From Verrucomicrobiales bacterium (GTDB taxonomy: Bacteria > Verrucomicrobiota > Verrucomicrobiia > Verrucomicrobiales > DEV007), in contig JALRFZ010000714.1 in the NCBI GenBank assembly GCA_023253615.1, forward strand, positions 1 through 7,098: a stretch of DNA of 7,098 bases. The letters run 5' to 3'. Within the stretch, counting starts at the first letter, position 1. Each line of letters starts with the position of its first letter. The notes beneath the pieces were generated by a model that was given only the letters and a program-made list of their open reading frames with translations, was not told where the DNA came from and did not search any database. Position numbers and translations under genes: made by a program. This document shows, one piece after another, positions 1 through 5,965 of this stretch.

Positions 1-240
1 GCGGTCGACCTCGATCTCGAGGCCCGGGGCCTCAGCCGCGGCCTGGTCGCGGTAGCGGCCGTCGGTCAGCAGGACGACCGCGCCCTCGACCGGCACGACG
101 GCGGCACCGTTCGAGCCGGTGAATCCGGTCAGGTAGCGCACGTTGGTGAGCGAAGTGACGAGCAGGCCGGCGGCATCGGGCGCCTCGTCACGAACGCGGT
201 CGAGCACCCGTGCACGCCGCCTCGCGTGCACCTCAGGCAT
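1..240 (-). CDS. pepQ: Xaa-Pro peptidase (M24 family), N-terminal fragment, cut by window edge
   Basis: The first 80 codons are present and the frame is still open at base 1. Residues 28-45 (VTSLTNVRYLTGFTGSNG) and 60-66 (DGRYRDQ) are the signature of the creatinase-type N-terminal domain that precedes the M24 metallopeptidase fold in Xaa-Pro aminopeptidases and dipeptidases. The catalytic domain with its metal ligands would lie beyond the left edge, so activity cannot be judged. The enzyme would release N-terminal residues preceding proline in the cytoplasm. The ATG at 238-240 overlaps the last 8 bases of aroQ, and no strong Shine-Dalgarno precedes it, which suggests coupling to aroQ translation; GTG codons at residues 4 and 12 are possible alternative starts. 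A peptidase of this family directly downstream of aroQ, and upstream of efp, is the normal actinobacterial arrangement. The family call is firm. The choice between aminopeptidase and dipeptidase rests mainly on context. Confidence 0.85.
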   Translation of the reverse strand, partial: MPEVHARRRARVLDRVRDEAPDAAGLLVTSLTNVRYLTGFTGSNGAAVVPVEGAVVLLTDGRYRDQAAAEAPGLEIEVDR

Positions 241-667
241 CGGCGATGGCCTGCAGGGCCAGGCGGTAGGACTGGACTCCGAAGCCGCTGATCGACCCCG
301 TGACGACAGAGGCGATGACGGATGTGTGGCGGAAGGACTCACGGGCAGCCGGGTTGGACAGGTGCACCTCGACCGTGGCGCTCGACACCTGCGCCAAGGC
401 GTCACGCAAGGCGTAGGAGTAGTGCGTGAACGCCGCGGCGTTGAGGACCACGGGCACGCCGCTCTCAGCCGCCTCGTGGAGCCAGCCGACGAGTTCTGCT
501 TCAGAGTCGGTCTGGCGCACCTCGACAGCGAGGCCGAGTTCCGCGCCCCATCGTGCACAGAGATCGGCCAGTTCCGCATGCGTCGTGTGCCCGTAGATCT
601 CGGGCTCGCGCACACCTAGCCGGCCCAGGTTGGGGCCGTTGAGGACGAAGACGGGTCGAGCGGTCAT
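233..667 (-). CDS. aroQ: type II 3-dehydroquinate dehydratase
   Basis: This 144-residue cytoplasmic enzyme dehydrates 3-dehydroquinate to 3-dehydroshikimate, the third step of the shikimate pathway. The length is normal for the type II (dodecameric) family. Family motifs are intact: LNGPNLGRLG at 9-18, REPEIYG at 20-26, NAAAFTHYSYALRDA at 76-90 and VEVHLSNPAARESFRH at 99-114. By comparison with known type II enzymes the catalytic and binding residues are Asn13, Arg20, Tyr25, Asn76, Glu100, His102 and Arg109, all present. The ATG start at 665-667 overlaps the aroB stop (ATGA) and is preceded by a GGAGGT ribosome site 6 bases upstream, so the start is secure. It lies between aroB and pepQ in one operon. 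Nothing appears broken. Confidence 0.97.
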   Translation of the reverse strand: MTARPVFVLNGPNLGRLGVREPEIYGHTTHAELADLCARWGAELGLAVEVRQTDSEAELVGWLHEAAESGVPVVLNAAAFTHYSYALRDALAQVSSATVEVHLSNPAARESFRHTSVIASVVTGSISGFGVQSYRLALQAIADA

Positions 668-1761
668 GGATTCACCTCCGCATAGGCCGCGGCCAAGAGT
701 GCCGGATCCGGTCCCTCAAGGATCGCGGGTCGGGCAAGTCCGTCGAGCACGATGAATCGAAGCAGATCCCCGCGGGCCTTCTTGTCGATGCGCATCGCTG
801 CGAGGAGTTGGTCCCAGCGACCCGCGGCGTATGTGGTGGGCAACCCCACCGACGTGAGCACCTCGCGGTGCAGGTCGACCGTGGCGTCATCCAAGTGGCC
901 GGCCAGACGCGCCAACTCCGCGACGTAGACCATGCCCACGCTGATCGCCGCCCCGTGACGCCAGCGGAAGTCCTCCGCTCGCTCGATGGCATGGCCGAAG
1001 GTGTGGCCGTAGTTGAGGACCTCACGGCCCAGCGGGCCACCGACGGCCTCCCTGAGGTCTCCGGCGACGACGTCGGCCTTGACCCGGATTGACCGCTCGA
1101 TGATCTCGCGCAGGCGCGCTGACTCCGGCTGGGTCGCCTCATCAGGATCGGCGAGCACCAGGTCGAGAATCCCCGTGTCGCTCACCAAACCGCACTTGAT
1201 CGACTCTGCGAGGCCGGCGACGAGGTCATGGCGCGGAAGCGTCTCCAGTGCCGTCAGATCGCACAGCACGCCGGCCGGCTCATGGAAGGACCCCACGAGG
1301 TTCTTGCCCGAGGCGGTGTTTATCCCCGTCTTGCCGCCGACAGCAGCATCGACCATGCCGAGGACCGTCGTGGGCACGTGAACCACGCGAATTCCCCGCA
1401 GCCAGGTGGCCGCGACGAAGCCGGCGAGGTCGGTCGTGGAGCCGCCGCCGATGGCCACGACGGCATCGGTGCGCGTGAAGCCCGCCTGGCCGAGAACCCC
1501 CCAGCAGAAGGCGGCGACCTCCGGGGTCTTGGCCTCCTCACCATCGGGCACCTCGAGGGCGATGGCGTCAAAGCCACTGCCCACGAGGTCCTCGCGGACC
1601 GCCTCCGCCGTCGCCGCAAGAGCAACGGGAGCGATGACCGCGACGCGCCGGCAGCCTTCGCCCAGCAGAGCCGGAAGTTCGCCCAGCAAGCCGTGACCGA
1701 CGACGACCTCGTAGGGCCGCTCAGCACGTACGTCGATCCGCGTGACGTCGTCGTCGCTCAT
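664..1761 (-). CDS. aroB: 3-dehydroquinate synthase
   Basis: This 365-residue, NAD- and divalent-metal-dependent cytoplasmic enzyme converts DAHP to 3-dehydroquinate, the second step of the shikimate pathway. The length is typical. Visible motifs are the dinucleotide-binding GGGSTTDLAGFVAATWLRG at 105-123, PTTVLGMVDAAVGGKTGIN at 130-148, KNLVGSF at 153-159, AESIKCG at 185-191, NYGHTFGHAIE at 250-260 and the RHG at 268-270. By family comparison the metal ligands are Glu186, His253 and His269, all present, and the late DKKARG motif is also kept. The ATG at 1759-1761 overlaps the aroK stop by 4 bases (ATGA), and its own TGA overlaps the aroQ start by 4 bases. The region before the start has only a weak G-rich ribosome site, so coupling to aroK translation is likely. 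There is no sign of damage. Confidence 0.97.
   Translation of the reverse strand: MSDDDVTRIDVRAERPYEVVVGHGLLGELPALLGEGCRRVAVIAPVALAATAEAVREDLVGSGFDAIALEVPDGEEAKTPEVAAFCWGVLGQAGFTRTDAVVAIGGGSTTDLAGFVAATWLRGIRVVHVPTTVLGMVDAAVGGKTGINTASGKNLVGSFHEPAGVLCDLTALETLPRHDLVAGLAESIKCGLVSDTGILDLVLADPDEATQPESARLREIIERSIRVKADVVAGDLREAVGGPLGREVLNYGHTFGHAIERAEDFRWRHGAAISVGMVYVAELARLAGHLDDATVDLHREVLTSVGLPTTYAAGRWDQLLAAMRIDKKARGDLLRFIVLDGLARPAILEGPDPALLAAAYAEVNP
674..679 (-). promoter_or_regulatory. ribosome binding site for aroQ
   Basis: On the minus strand GGAGGT lies 6 bases before the aroQ ATG, inside the last codons of aroB. It is the only strong Shine-Dalgarno in the aro operon segment; the other starts depend on weak sites plus stop-start overlap. 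It fixes the aroQ start. Confidence 0.8.
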
Positions 1762-2279
1762 GACGGCCCCACAGCGGCAGCGACACGGTCGACTACCTCG
1801 TCGATCGTGAGGCCATCAGTGTCCACGGTCCAGGTAGCCACCTCGTCGTAGAGCGGGGTGCGCTGATCGAGAAGCGTGATGAGCGTGCCTCGGACGTTGC
1901 CGAGCAGAAGGGGACGGCTCGCGTTGAGCCCGACCCGGCGCGTTGCCTCTGGCACACCCACCCGCAGCCACACAACGGGCGAGGCAGCCAATCGCTCTCG
2001 CGTCGCTGCGTCCAGCACCGCGCCGCCGCCGAGGGCGAGAACACCGCTCGTGGTGTCGAGTGCTTGCGCGATCGCGTCGCGCTCGAGGCTTCGAAACGCG
2101 GGCTCGCCATCATCCACGAAGATGTCCGCGACGGTCTTGCCGGCGACCGTCTCCACGAGCTGATCGCTGTCATGGAAGTCGACGCCCCAGCGCCGCGCCA
2201 GGCGGCGACCCACGGTCGACTTGCCCGCACCCGGCGCGCCGACCAGCACGACGGGGCGCTCCCCCGCGCCGCGTGTCAC
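1758..2279 (-). CDS. aroK: shikimate kinase
   Basis: This 173-residue P-loop kinase of the NMP-kinase fold transfers phosphate from ATP to the 3-hydroxyl of shikimate, the fifth step of the pathway. The Walker A motif GAPGAGKST is at 14-22. The shikimate-binding DSD is at 37-39, FRSLE at 62-66 supplies Arg63, and GGG at 84-86 forms the Walker-B-like substrate loop. Arg123 in NASRPLL is the lid arginine and Arg141 in QRTPLY is the C-terminal substrate or adenine-loop arginine, assigned by comparison with mycobacterial shikimate kinase. The start is taken as the GTG at 2277-2279, which overlaps the aroC stop as GTGA. A second GTG at residue 11 would remove part of the first beta strand and is less likely. 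The gene is intact and ends in a 4-base overlap with aroB. Confidence 0.95.
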   Translation of the reverse strand: MTRGAGERPVVLVGAPGAGKSTVGRRLARRWGVDFHDSDQLVETVAGKTVADIFVDDGEPAFRSLERDAIAQALDTTSGVLALGGGAVLDAATRERLAASPVVWLRVGVPEATRRVGLNASRPLLLGNVRGTLITLLDQRTPLYDEVATWTVDTDGLTIDEVVDRVAAAVGPS

Positions 2280-3079
2280 CGGATGGCCAGGTGCTCGAGG
2301 TAGCTGAGGAGATTGCGCCTGGTCTCCCCCAGCGAGTCGCCTCCGAATTTCTCCATGATCGCGTCGACGAGGACGAGGGTCACCATGGCCTCGGCAACGA
2401 TGCCTGCAGCGGGCACGGCGCAGACGTCCGAACGCTGATTGATGGCCTTGGCTGCTTCGCCCGTCGTGACATCGACGGTCTGAAGTGCCCGAGGGATGGT
2501 GGAGATCGGCTTCATCGCTGCGCGCACACGCAGCGTCTCGCCCGTGGTCATGCCCCCCTCCGTGCCCCCCGACCTGCCCGAAGTGCGGGTCAACCGGCCG
2601 CCATCGGAGACGATCTCGTCCTGAGCCTGCGAACCGCGGCGTGCTGCCAGATCGAATCCGTCACCCACCTCGACGCCCTTGATGGCCTGGATCCCCATGA
2701 GCGCGGCGGCCAGCCGCGCATCAATGCGTCGATCCCAGTGCACATGGGAGCCGAGTCCGGGTGGCAGTCCCGTGACGACGACCTCCACTACTCCCCCGAG
2801 AGTGTCGCCGTCTCGATGGGCGCTTGCGATCTCCTCCTGCATGCGTTGGCTGGTCTCCGCGTCCAGCGCACGGACCGGGTCCGCGTCGACGCGCTCGCGA
2901 TCCGCCTCCGTGGGCACGCTGTCGCCTGGTGCCGCCACCGCACCGATGCGAACGACGTGGCTGATGACGTCGATGCCCCCGACCTGACGAAGGAACGCGC
3001 GCCCAAGAGCACCGAGCGCGACGCGGGCGGCCGTCTCGCGAGCACTCGCGCGCTCGAGGATCGGCCGAGCGTCATCAAA
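2276..3079 (-). CDS. aroC: chorismate synthase, C-terminal two-thirds only (5' end replaced at a sequence join)
   Basis: Chorismate synthase removes phosphate from EPSP using reduced FMN, the last step to chorismate. The 267 codons here match the actinobacterial enzyme from about residue 126 to the C-terminus of a protein usually near 400 residues. Clear landmarks, in order, are [18 protein letters not shown] just after the join, [78 protein letters not shown] and EKFGGDS. The N-terminal third is absent: the GESHG motif at the start, the RR-GYGRG-RM motif and the RPGHAD segment. Several FMN and substrate contacts lie there, so this piece alone could not be active. Upstream of about 3080 the same frame continues into an unrelated membrane protein. 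The TGA overlaps the aroK GTG. The source organism most likely has a complete aroC; the break is probably artificial. Confidence 0.93.
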   Translation of the reverse strand, partial: FDDARPILERASARETAARVALGALGRAFLRQVGGIDVISHVVRIGAVAAPGDSVPTEADRERVDADPVRALDAETSQRMQEEIASAHRDGDTLGGVVEVVVTGLPPGLGSHVHWDRRIDARLAAALMGIQAIKGVEVGDGFDLAARRGSQAQDEIVSDGGRLTRTSGRSGGTEGGMTTGETLRVRAAMKPISTIPRALQTVDVTTGEAAKAINQRSDVCAVPAAGIVAEAMVTLVLVDAIMEKFGGDSLGETRRNLLSYLEHLAIR

Positions 3080-3080
3080 G
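3065..3080. other. probable chimeric join between actinobacterial and verrucomicrobial DNA
   Basis: Read on the minus strand, the frame passes from [10 protein letters not shown], which fits the start of an AsmA-like periplasmic domain, to [15 protein letters not shown], which is chorismate synthase. The residues FDDAR (3065-3079) would be plausible on both sides: actinobacterial AroC normally has KYGFDDARP here, and AsmA-like proteins often have a V-x-LFDDA stretch. A short shared sequence of this kind is where assembly misjoins tend to form. Operon membership, taxonomic character and base use all change at this point. Confidence 0.8.
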
Positions 3081-4498
3081 AGCGTCACCTCGTCGAAGAC
3101 AACGCCGCGGGGAAAGGCATAGCTCCACTCGCCGTGATCGAGATGGATGCCCTGGTCGGCGAGCTTTGTCGTGGCGAGCGCGGTGATCTCTTTTTCGAAA
3201 TCGCCGAGTTTGCTCCAAGCGTAGGCGGCCGCGCCTCCCAGCGCGACCAACACGAGCAGGGCCGCGAAGAAGAAAAGCGTGGTGAAGACGGCCCAGCATC
3301 CGGCTTTCTTTTTCGCCGGGGCGGCGATCGTCTCTGCGGCAGCCGCAACGGGCAGCGGCCCGCCGATGACGGGAACGGGCGCGGGTTCGGCGGGTTTTTC
3401 TTCGACGGCGGGTTCCGTCTCGTTGGGGGTTTTGTCAGGCGAAGGGAGAATGTCCGCGGTCGCGGGTGCTTCGATTGATTCGTCTTTGGCCTCGGAGACG
3501 TGTTCCGCGGTTTGCGCGATCGGCTCGTCCGCAACTGCCGAGACCACGTCTTCGTCGATCACGGCGGGAACTTCCACGGCGGCGATCGCGAGCTCATTCT
3601 CCATGGGCTCTTCGTTCTCCACCGGTTCCCCGGCTTTCTCGATCTCGACGACGGGCAAGACTTCAGGGACTGCCGCATCTTTCGCCGCACTCTCTTCAAG
3701 GACTTCGACGACCGGCTCGGGTGCCTGCACCGTGCTCGCGACCGCTGCCGGCAAAGGCGGCGGTCCGGCTTTTCGTGGAGCCACCGCTACGACCGCTGGC
3801 TCGATCACAGGCTCTTCAATCGGCTCGGACAAGGGAATCGGGGGAGGCGTCGGCACGGCCGCAACAGCCGACTTCTTCGGAAGATCCGGGAGATCAAGAT
3901 CGACGATGACCATCTCGGGCAATGCGTCTTCGCTCGACGACTTCACGGGTATCGCCGATTTCGGCTGCTCTTCCAAAACAGTGTCCGAGAAAAACCCGTC
4001 GAGATCGGCCTCCTGCACTTCCTCGCCGCTGTGTCGGTGACGCTTGAGAGGCTTCAAGGCGAACTCGATTTCGGGCAGTGATTTTCCCTCTTCGGCGGCC
4101 GGCTTCACCTCGGCCGGGACCTCGATCTTCGCATCATCGGGGATCCCGTCGAATCCCAACTTTTTCCCGCCGGCAGCTGACACCGGCATCTCGGGAAGCT
4201 CCTCTCTCGGCTTCGTCCCGGTCTCCATCGCCGGGAGATCGAGGTCTCCTTCCTCGAAGCGGGGCATGGGTTTCTTTCGACGGGGTGTTTCAAAGTCGAT
4301 CCCATCCTCGATGCGGCGGTTTCCGGCTTTGTTTTTCTCCGTGGGCACGGGTTCGTCCCACCACTTCGGAAGCGGATCGATCTCCTCGCCCTCGACCGGC
4401 CCCAGAGCAATTTCTTCTCCCACGGGAATGCCGGGCAGGTCCTTCGCGGGATCATTTGCCTCATCCGCGCCTTCGTTACGGCTTGCTTTTTCGCTCAT
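3080..4498 (-). CDS. AsmA-like membrane protein, N-terminal part only, with long acidic disordered cytoplasmic region
   Basis: I do not recognise a named gene. From the ATG at 4496-4498 ([10 protein letters not shown]), 473 codons run to the join. Residues 1 to about 395 are acidic and rich in Pro, Ala, Glu and Val, with almost no predicted fold. They carry six short L-P-x-[I/L/M] motifs, at 21-25 (LPGIP), 88-91 (LPAM), 101-105 (LPEMP), 141-145 (LPEIE), 193-197 (LPEMV) and 203-207 (LPDLP). A KKK stretch then precedes one hydrophobic helix at about 401-425 ([20 protein letters not shown]). After it comes [21 protein letters not shown] and VVFDEVTL, resembling the first strands of AsmA/TamB-type envelope proteins in Verrucomicrobiota, so the missing part is probably a large periplasmic beta-rich domain. 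The inferred role is in envelope or lipid transport. The frame also stays open up to a TTG at 4543 and an ATG at 4540; 4498 is preferred because it leaves room for divergent promoters. Confidence 0.6.
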
Positions 4499-4552
4499 GG
4501 CTCTGCAACACTCTTCCCGATTCCGGAAACTCCCTATCATCAACCTTTCCCA
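4499..4552. promoter_or_regulatory. divergent intergenic region with possible promoters
   Basis: These 54 bases separate the start codons of the minus-strand membrane protein and the plus-strand SMP-30 gene, so promoters for both must lie in or near them. On the plus strand TATCAT at 4535-4540 matches five of six bases of a -10 box but has no good -35 partner. Used as such, it would place transcription start only about 6 bases before the SMP-30 ATG, and no Shine-Dalgarno is present there. The assignment is weak. Confidence 0.25.
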
Positions 4553-5605
4553 ATGATCCGCAAATTGAACCTATCGCCCCGTCTTGCTCTTTTCCCCATG
4601 CTGTTGACCGCCTTGCACGCGACCGCAGAGGCGCAAGACACCCTGAATTTCCCCGCGCTCGGCGAGATCCTGCGTGCCGATGCCTCGCTCGACGCGCTGA
4701 TCTCCCCGAAGGCGACGATCGAGGTGCTTTCGTCTGGCTTCGCCTGGTCGGAGGGACCGGTCTGGGTGAAGAAAGAGGGCCACCAATACGGTGGTTACCT
4801 CCTTTTCTCCGACATCCCGAACAACCGGGTCGTCCGCTGGGATGAGGGAGTCGGAGCCAAGACCTGGCTGCAGCCTTCGGGCTACACCGGTGTTGCCGAC
4901 TACGGCGGCGAGCCCGGCTGCAACGGTCTGCTCCTCGACAGGAAGGGGCAGCTCATCTCCTGCGAGCATGGCGACCGCCGGCTCTCCCTCCTCACCGCGG
5001 GCGGTGGCAAGCGCACCCTCGTCGACAACTACGAAGGGAAGCGCCTCAACAGTCCGAACGATGCCTGCCTCGGGGCGGATGGCGAGACGATCTATTTCAC
5101 CGATCCGCCCTACGGCCTGCCGAAACGTTGGGAGGATCCGATGCGTGAACTCGATTTCTGCGGCGTCTATCGTCTCGCTCCCGATGGCAAGCTGACGCTG
5201 CTGACGAAAGAAATGACGCGCCCCAACGGCATCGCCTTTTCACCGGATTTCAAAACGCTCTATGTCGCCCAATCCGATCCCGAAGCCGCGATCTGGAAGG
5301 CCTTCCCGGTGAAGGATGACGGCACCCTCGGGGAAAGCCGCGTCCTTTATGATGCGACCCGGGCGGTGAAGGATGGCCTGCCCGGTCTGCCTGACGGGCT
5401 GAAGGTAGACAAGGATGGCAACCTCTGGGCGACCGGCCCCGGCGGGGTCTATGTGCTGACTCCCGAAGGCAAGCTGCTCGGACGCATCTCCACCGGCGAA
5501 CGCACCGCCAACTGCGCGTGGGGCGGCGATGGCAGCGTGCTTTATCTGACCGCGGACATGTATCTGTGTCGTATCCAGACACAGACCAAAGGCGCCGGTT
5601 GGTGA
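4553..5605 (+). CDS. secreted SMP-30/gluconolactonase-family beta-propeller protein
   Basis: This 350-residue protein of the SMP-30/gluconolactonase/LRE-like family has a six-bladed beta-propeller that binds a divalent metal and commonly hydrolyses sugar lactones. Residues 1-27 look like a signal peptide (basic MIRK, hydrophobic core, cleavage after AEA), so it should act in the periplasm or outside. Metal ligands expected from the family are visible: Glu68 in SEGPVW, Asn169 in NSPND, Asn225 in RPNG and Asp281 in LPDG. Other typical stretches are [14 protein letters not shown] at 83-96, [11 protein letters not shown] at 135-145, [10 protein letters not shown] at 180-189 and [16 protein letters not shown] at 291-306. 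The length is normal once the leader is allowed for. It faces the truncated membrane protein divergently and leads a possible plus-strand group of three genes. The actual substrate, such as gluconolactone, another aldonolactone or a phosphotriester, cannot be told from sequence. Confidence 0.9.
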   Translation: MIRKLNLSPRLALFPMLLTALHATAEAQDTLNFPALGEILRADASLDALISPKATIEVLSSGFAWSEGPVWVKKEGHQYGGYLLFSDIPNNRVVRWDEGVGAKTWLQPSGYTGVADYGGEPGCNGLLLDRKGQLISCEHGDRRLSLLTAGGGKRTLVDNYEGKRLNSPNDACLGADGETIYFTDPPYGLPKRWEDPMRELDFCGVYRLAPDGKLTLLTKEMTRPNGIAFSPDFKTLYVAQSDPEAAIWKAFPVKDDGTLGESRVLYDATRAVKDGLPGLPDGLKVDKDGNLWATGPGGVYVLTPEGKLLGRISTGERTANCAWGGDGSVLYLTADMYLCRIQTQTKGAGW

Positions 5606-5645
5606 GATCCACTCCCCCGCCCCCGCCGACCGGGTCGCACACCTC

Positions 5646-5855
5646 ATGGAATGGCAATGCAACATCGACCGGCGGGGACGCCTCATCCGCGGCATCCTCG
5701 GTTTCCTCATGCTCGCGGGAGGCCTTTATCTCATCGGATGGACCGATCACGCCTTCTGGGGCTGCGGTGCCATCGCCGGCGGAGCCTTCGCGCTCTTTGA
5801 AGCGATCAAGGGCTGGTGCGCGATCCGGGCGATGGGGATCGGGACGCCGTTTTGA
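5646..5855 (+). CDS. small two-helix membrane protein, DUF2892/YgaP-like
   Basis: This 69-residue protein has two hydrophobic helices at about 13-31 (LIRGILGFLMLAGGLYLIG) and 36-54 (AFWGCGAIAGGAFALFEAI). The N-terminal NIDRRGRLIR and the C-terminal GWCAIRAMGIGTPF match the layout of small YgaP-like transmembrane proteins (DUF2892), where an Asn/Arg-rich start and a G-[WC]-C-x-x-x-x-[LM]-G end flank the helix pair. The function of the family is not established. Cys5, Cys40 and Cys58 are present. The start ATG lies 40 bases after the SMP-30 stop with no clear ribosome site, so cotranscription is possible but unproven. The match is recalled from the family pattern and is moderately sure; that it is a real gene is supported by the membrane pattern and the positive charges at both ends. 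Confidence 0.65.
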   Translation: MEWQCNIDRRGRLIRGILGFLMLAGGLYLIGWTDHAFWGCGAIAGGAFALFEAIKGWCAIRAMGIGTPF

Positions 5856-5965
5856 CGACCCCGGGACGGTTTGTCGGGGAAACCGCCATCCGCGGGAATC
5901 GCGTCCCCCGCCCTCCCTTGAATACCTCCCTTGCGGCGCGCGGCGGATTCTGGCATCGTCGATCC

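Noticed and set aside
1943..3478. Plus-strand open frame of 511 codons
   Set aside because: It lies antisense to aroK, aroC and the membrane protein, crosses the chimeric join, and its translation is Arg/Gly-rich with no domain. It is a shadow of GC-rich coding on the other strand.
3279..4081. Plus-strand frames rich in Ser/Thr/Gly opposite the disordered region
   Set aside because: The low-complexity composition mirrors the Pro/Ala/Glu codons of the opposite strand; no start signal or motif was found.
2276..4543. A single 755-residue multidomain protein joining an AsmA-like anchor to chorismate synthase
   Set aside because: The parts have unrelated functions, opposite cell locations and different phylum character, and AroC is missing an essential third. 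It was split at the join instead.
5859..5911. Two small hairpins (CCCCG/CGGGG around 5859-5879 and GCGGGA with a bulged partner at 5892-5911) as a terminator
   Set aside because: The stems are short or bulged, in GC-rich sequence, and neither is followed by a T run.
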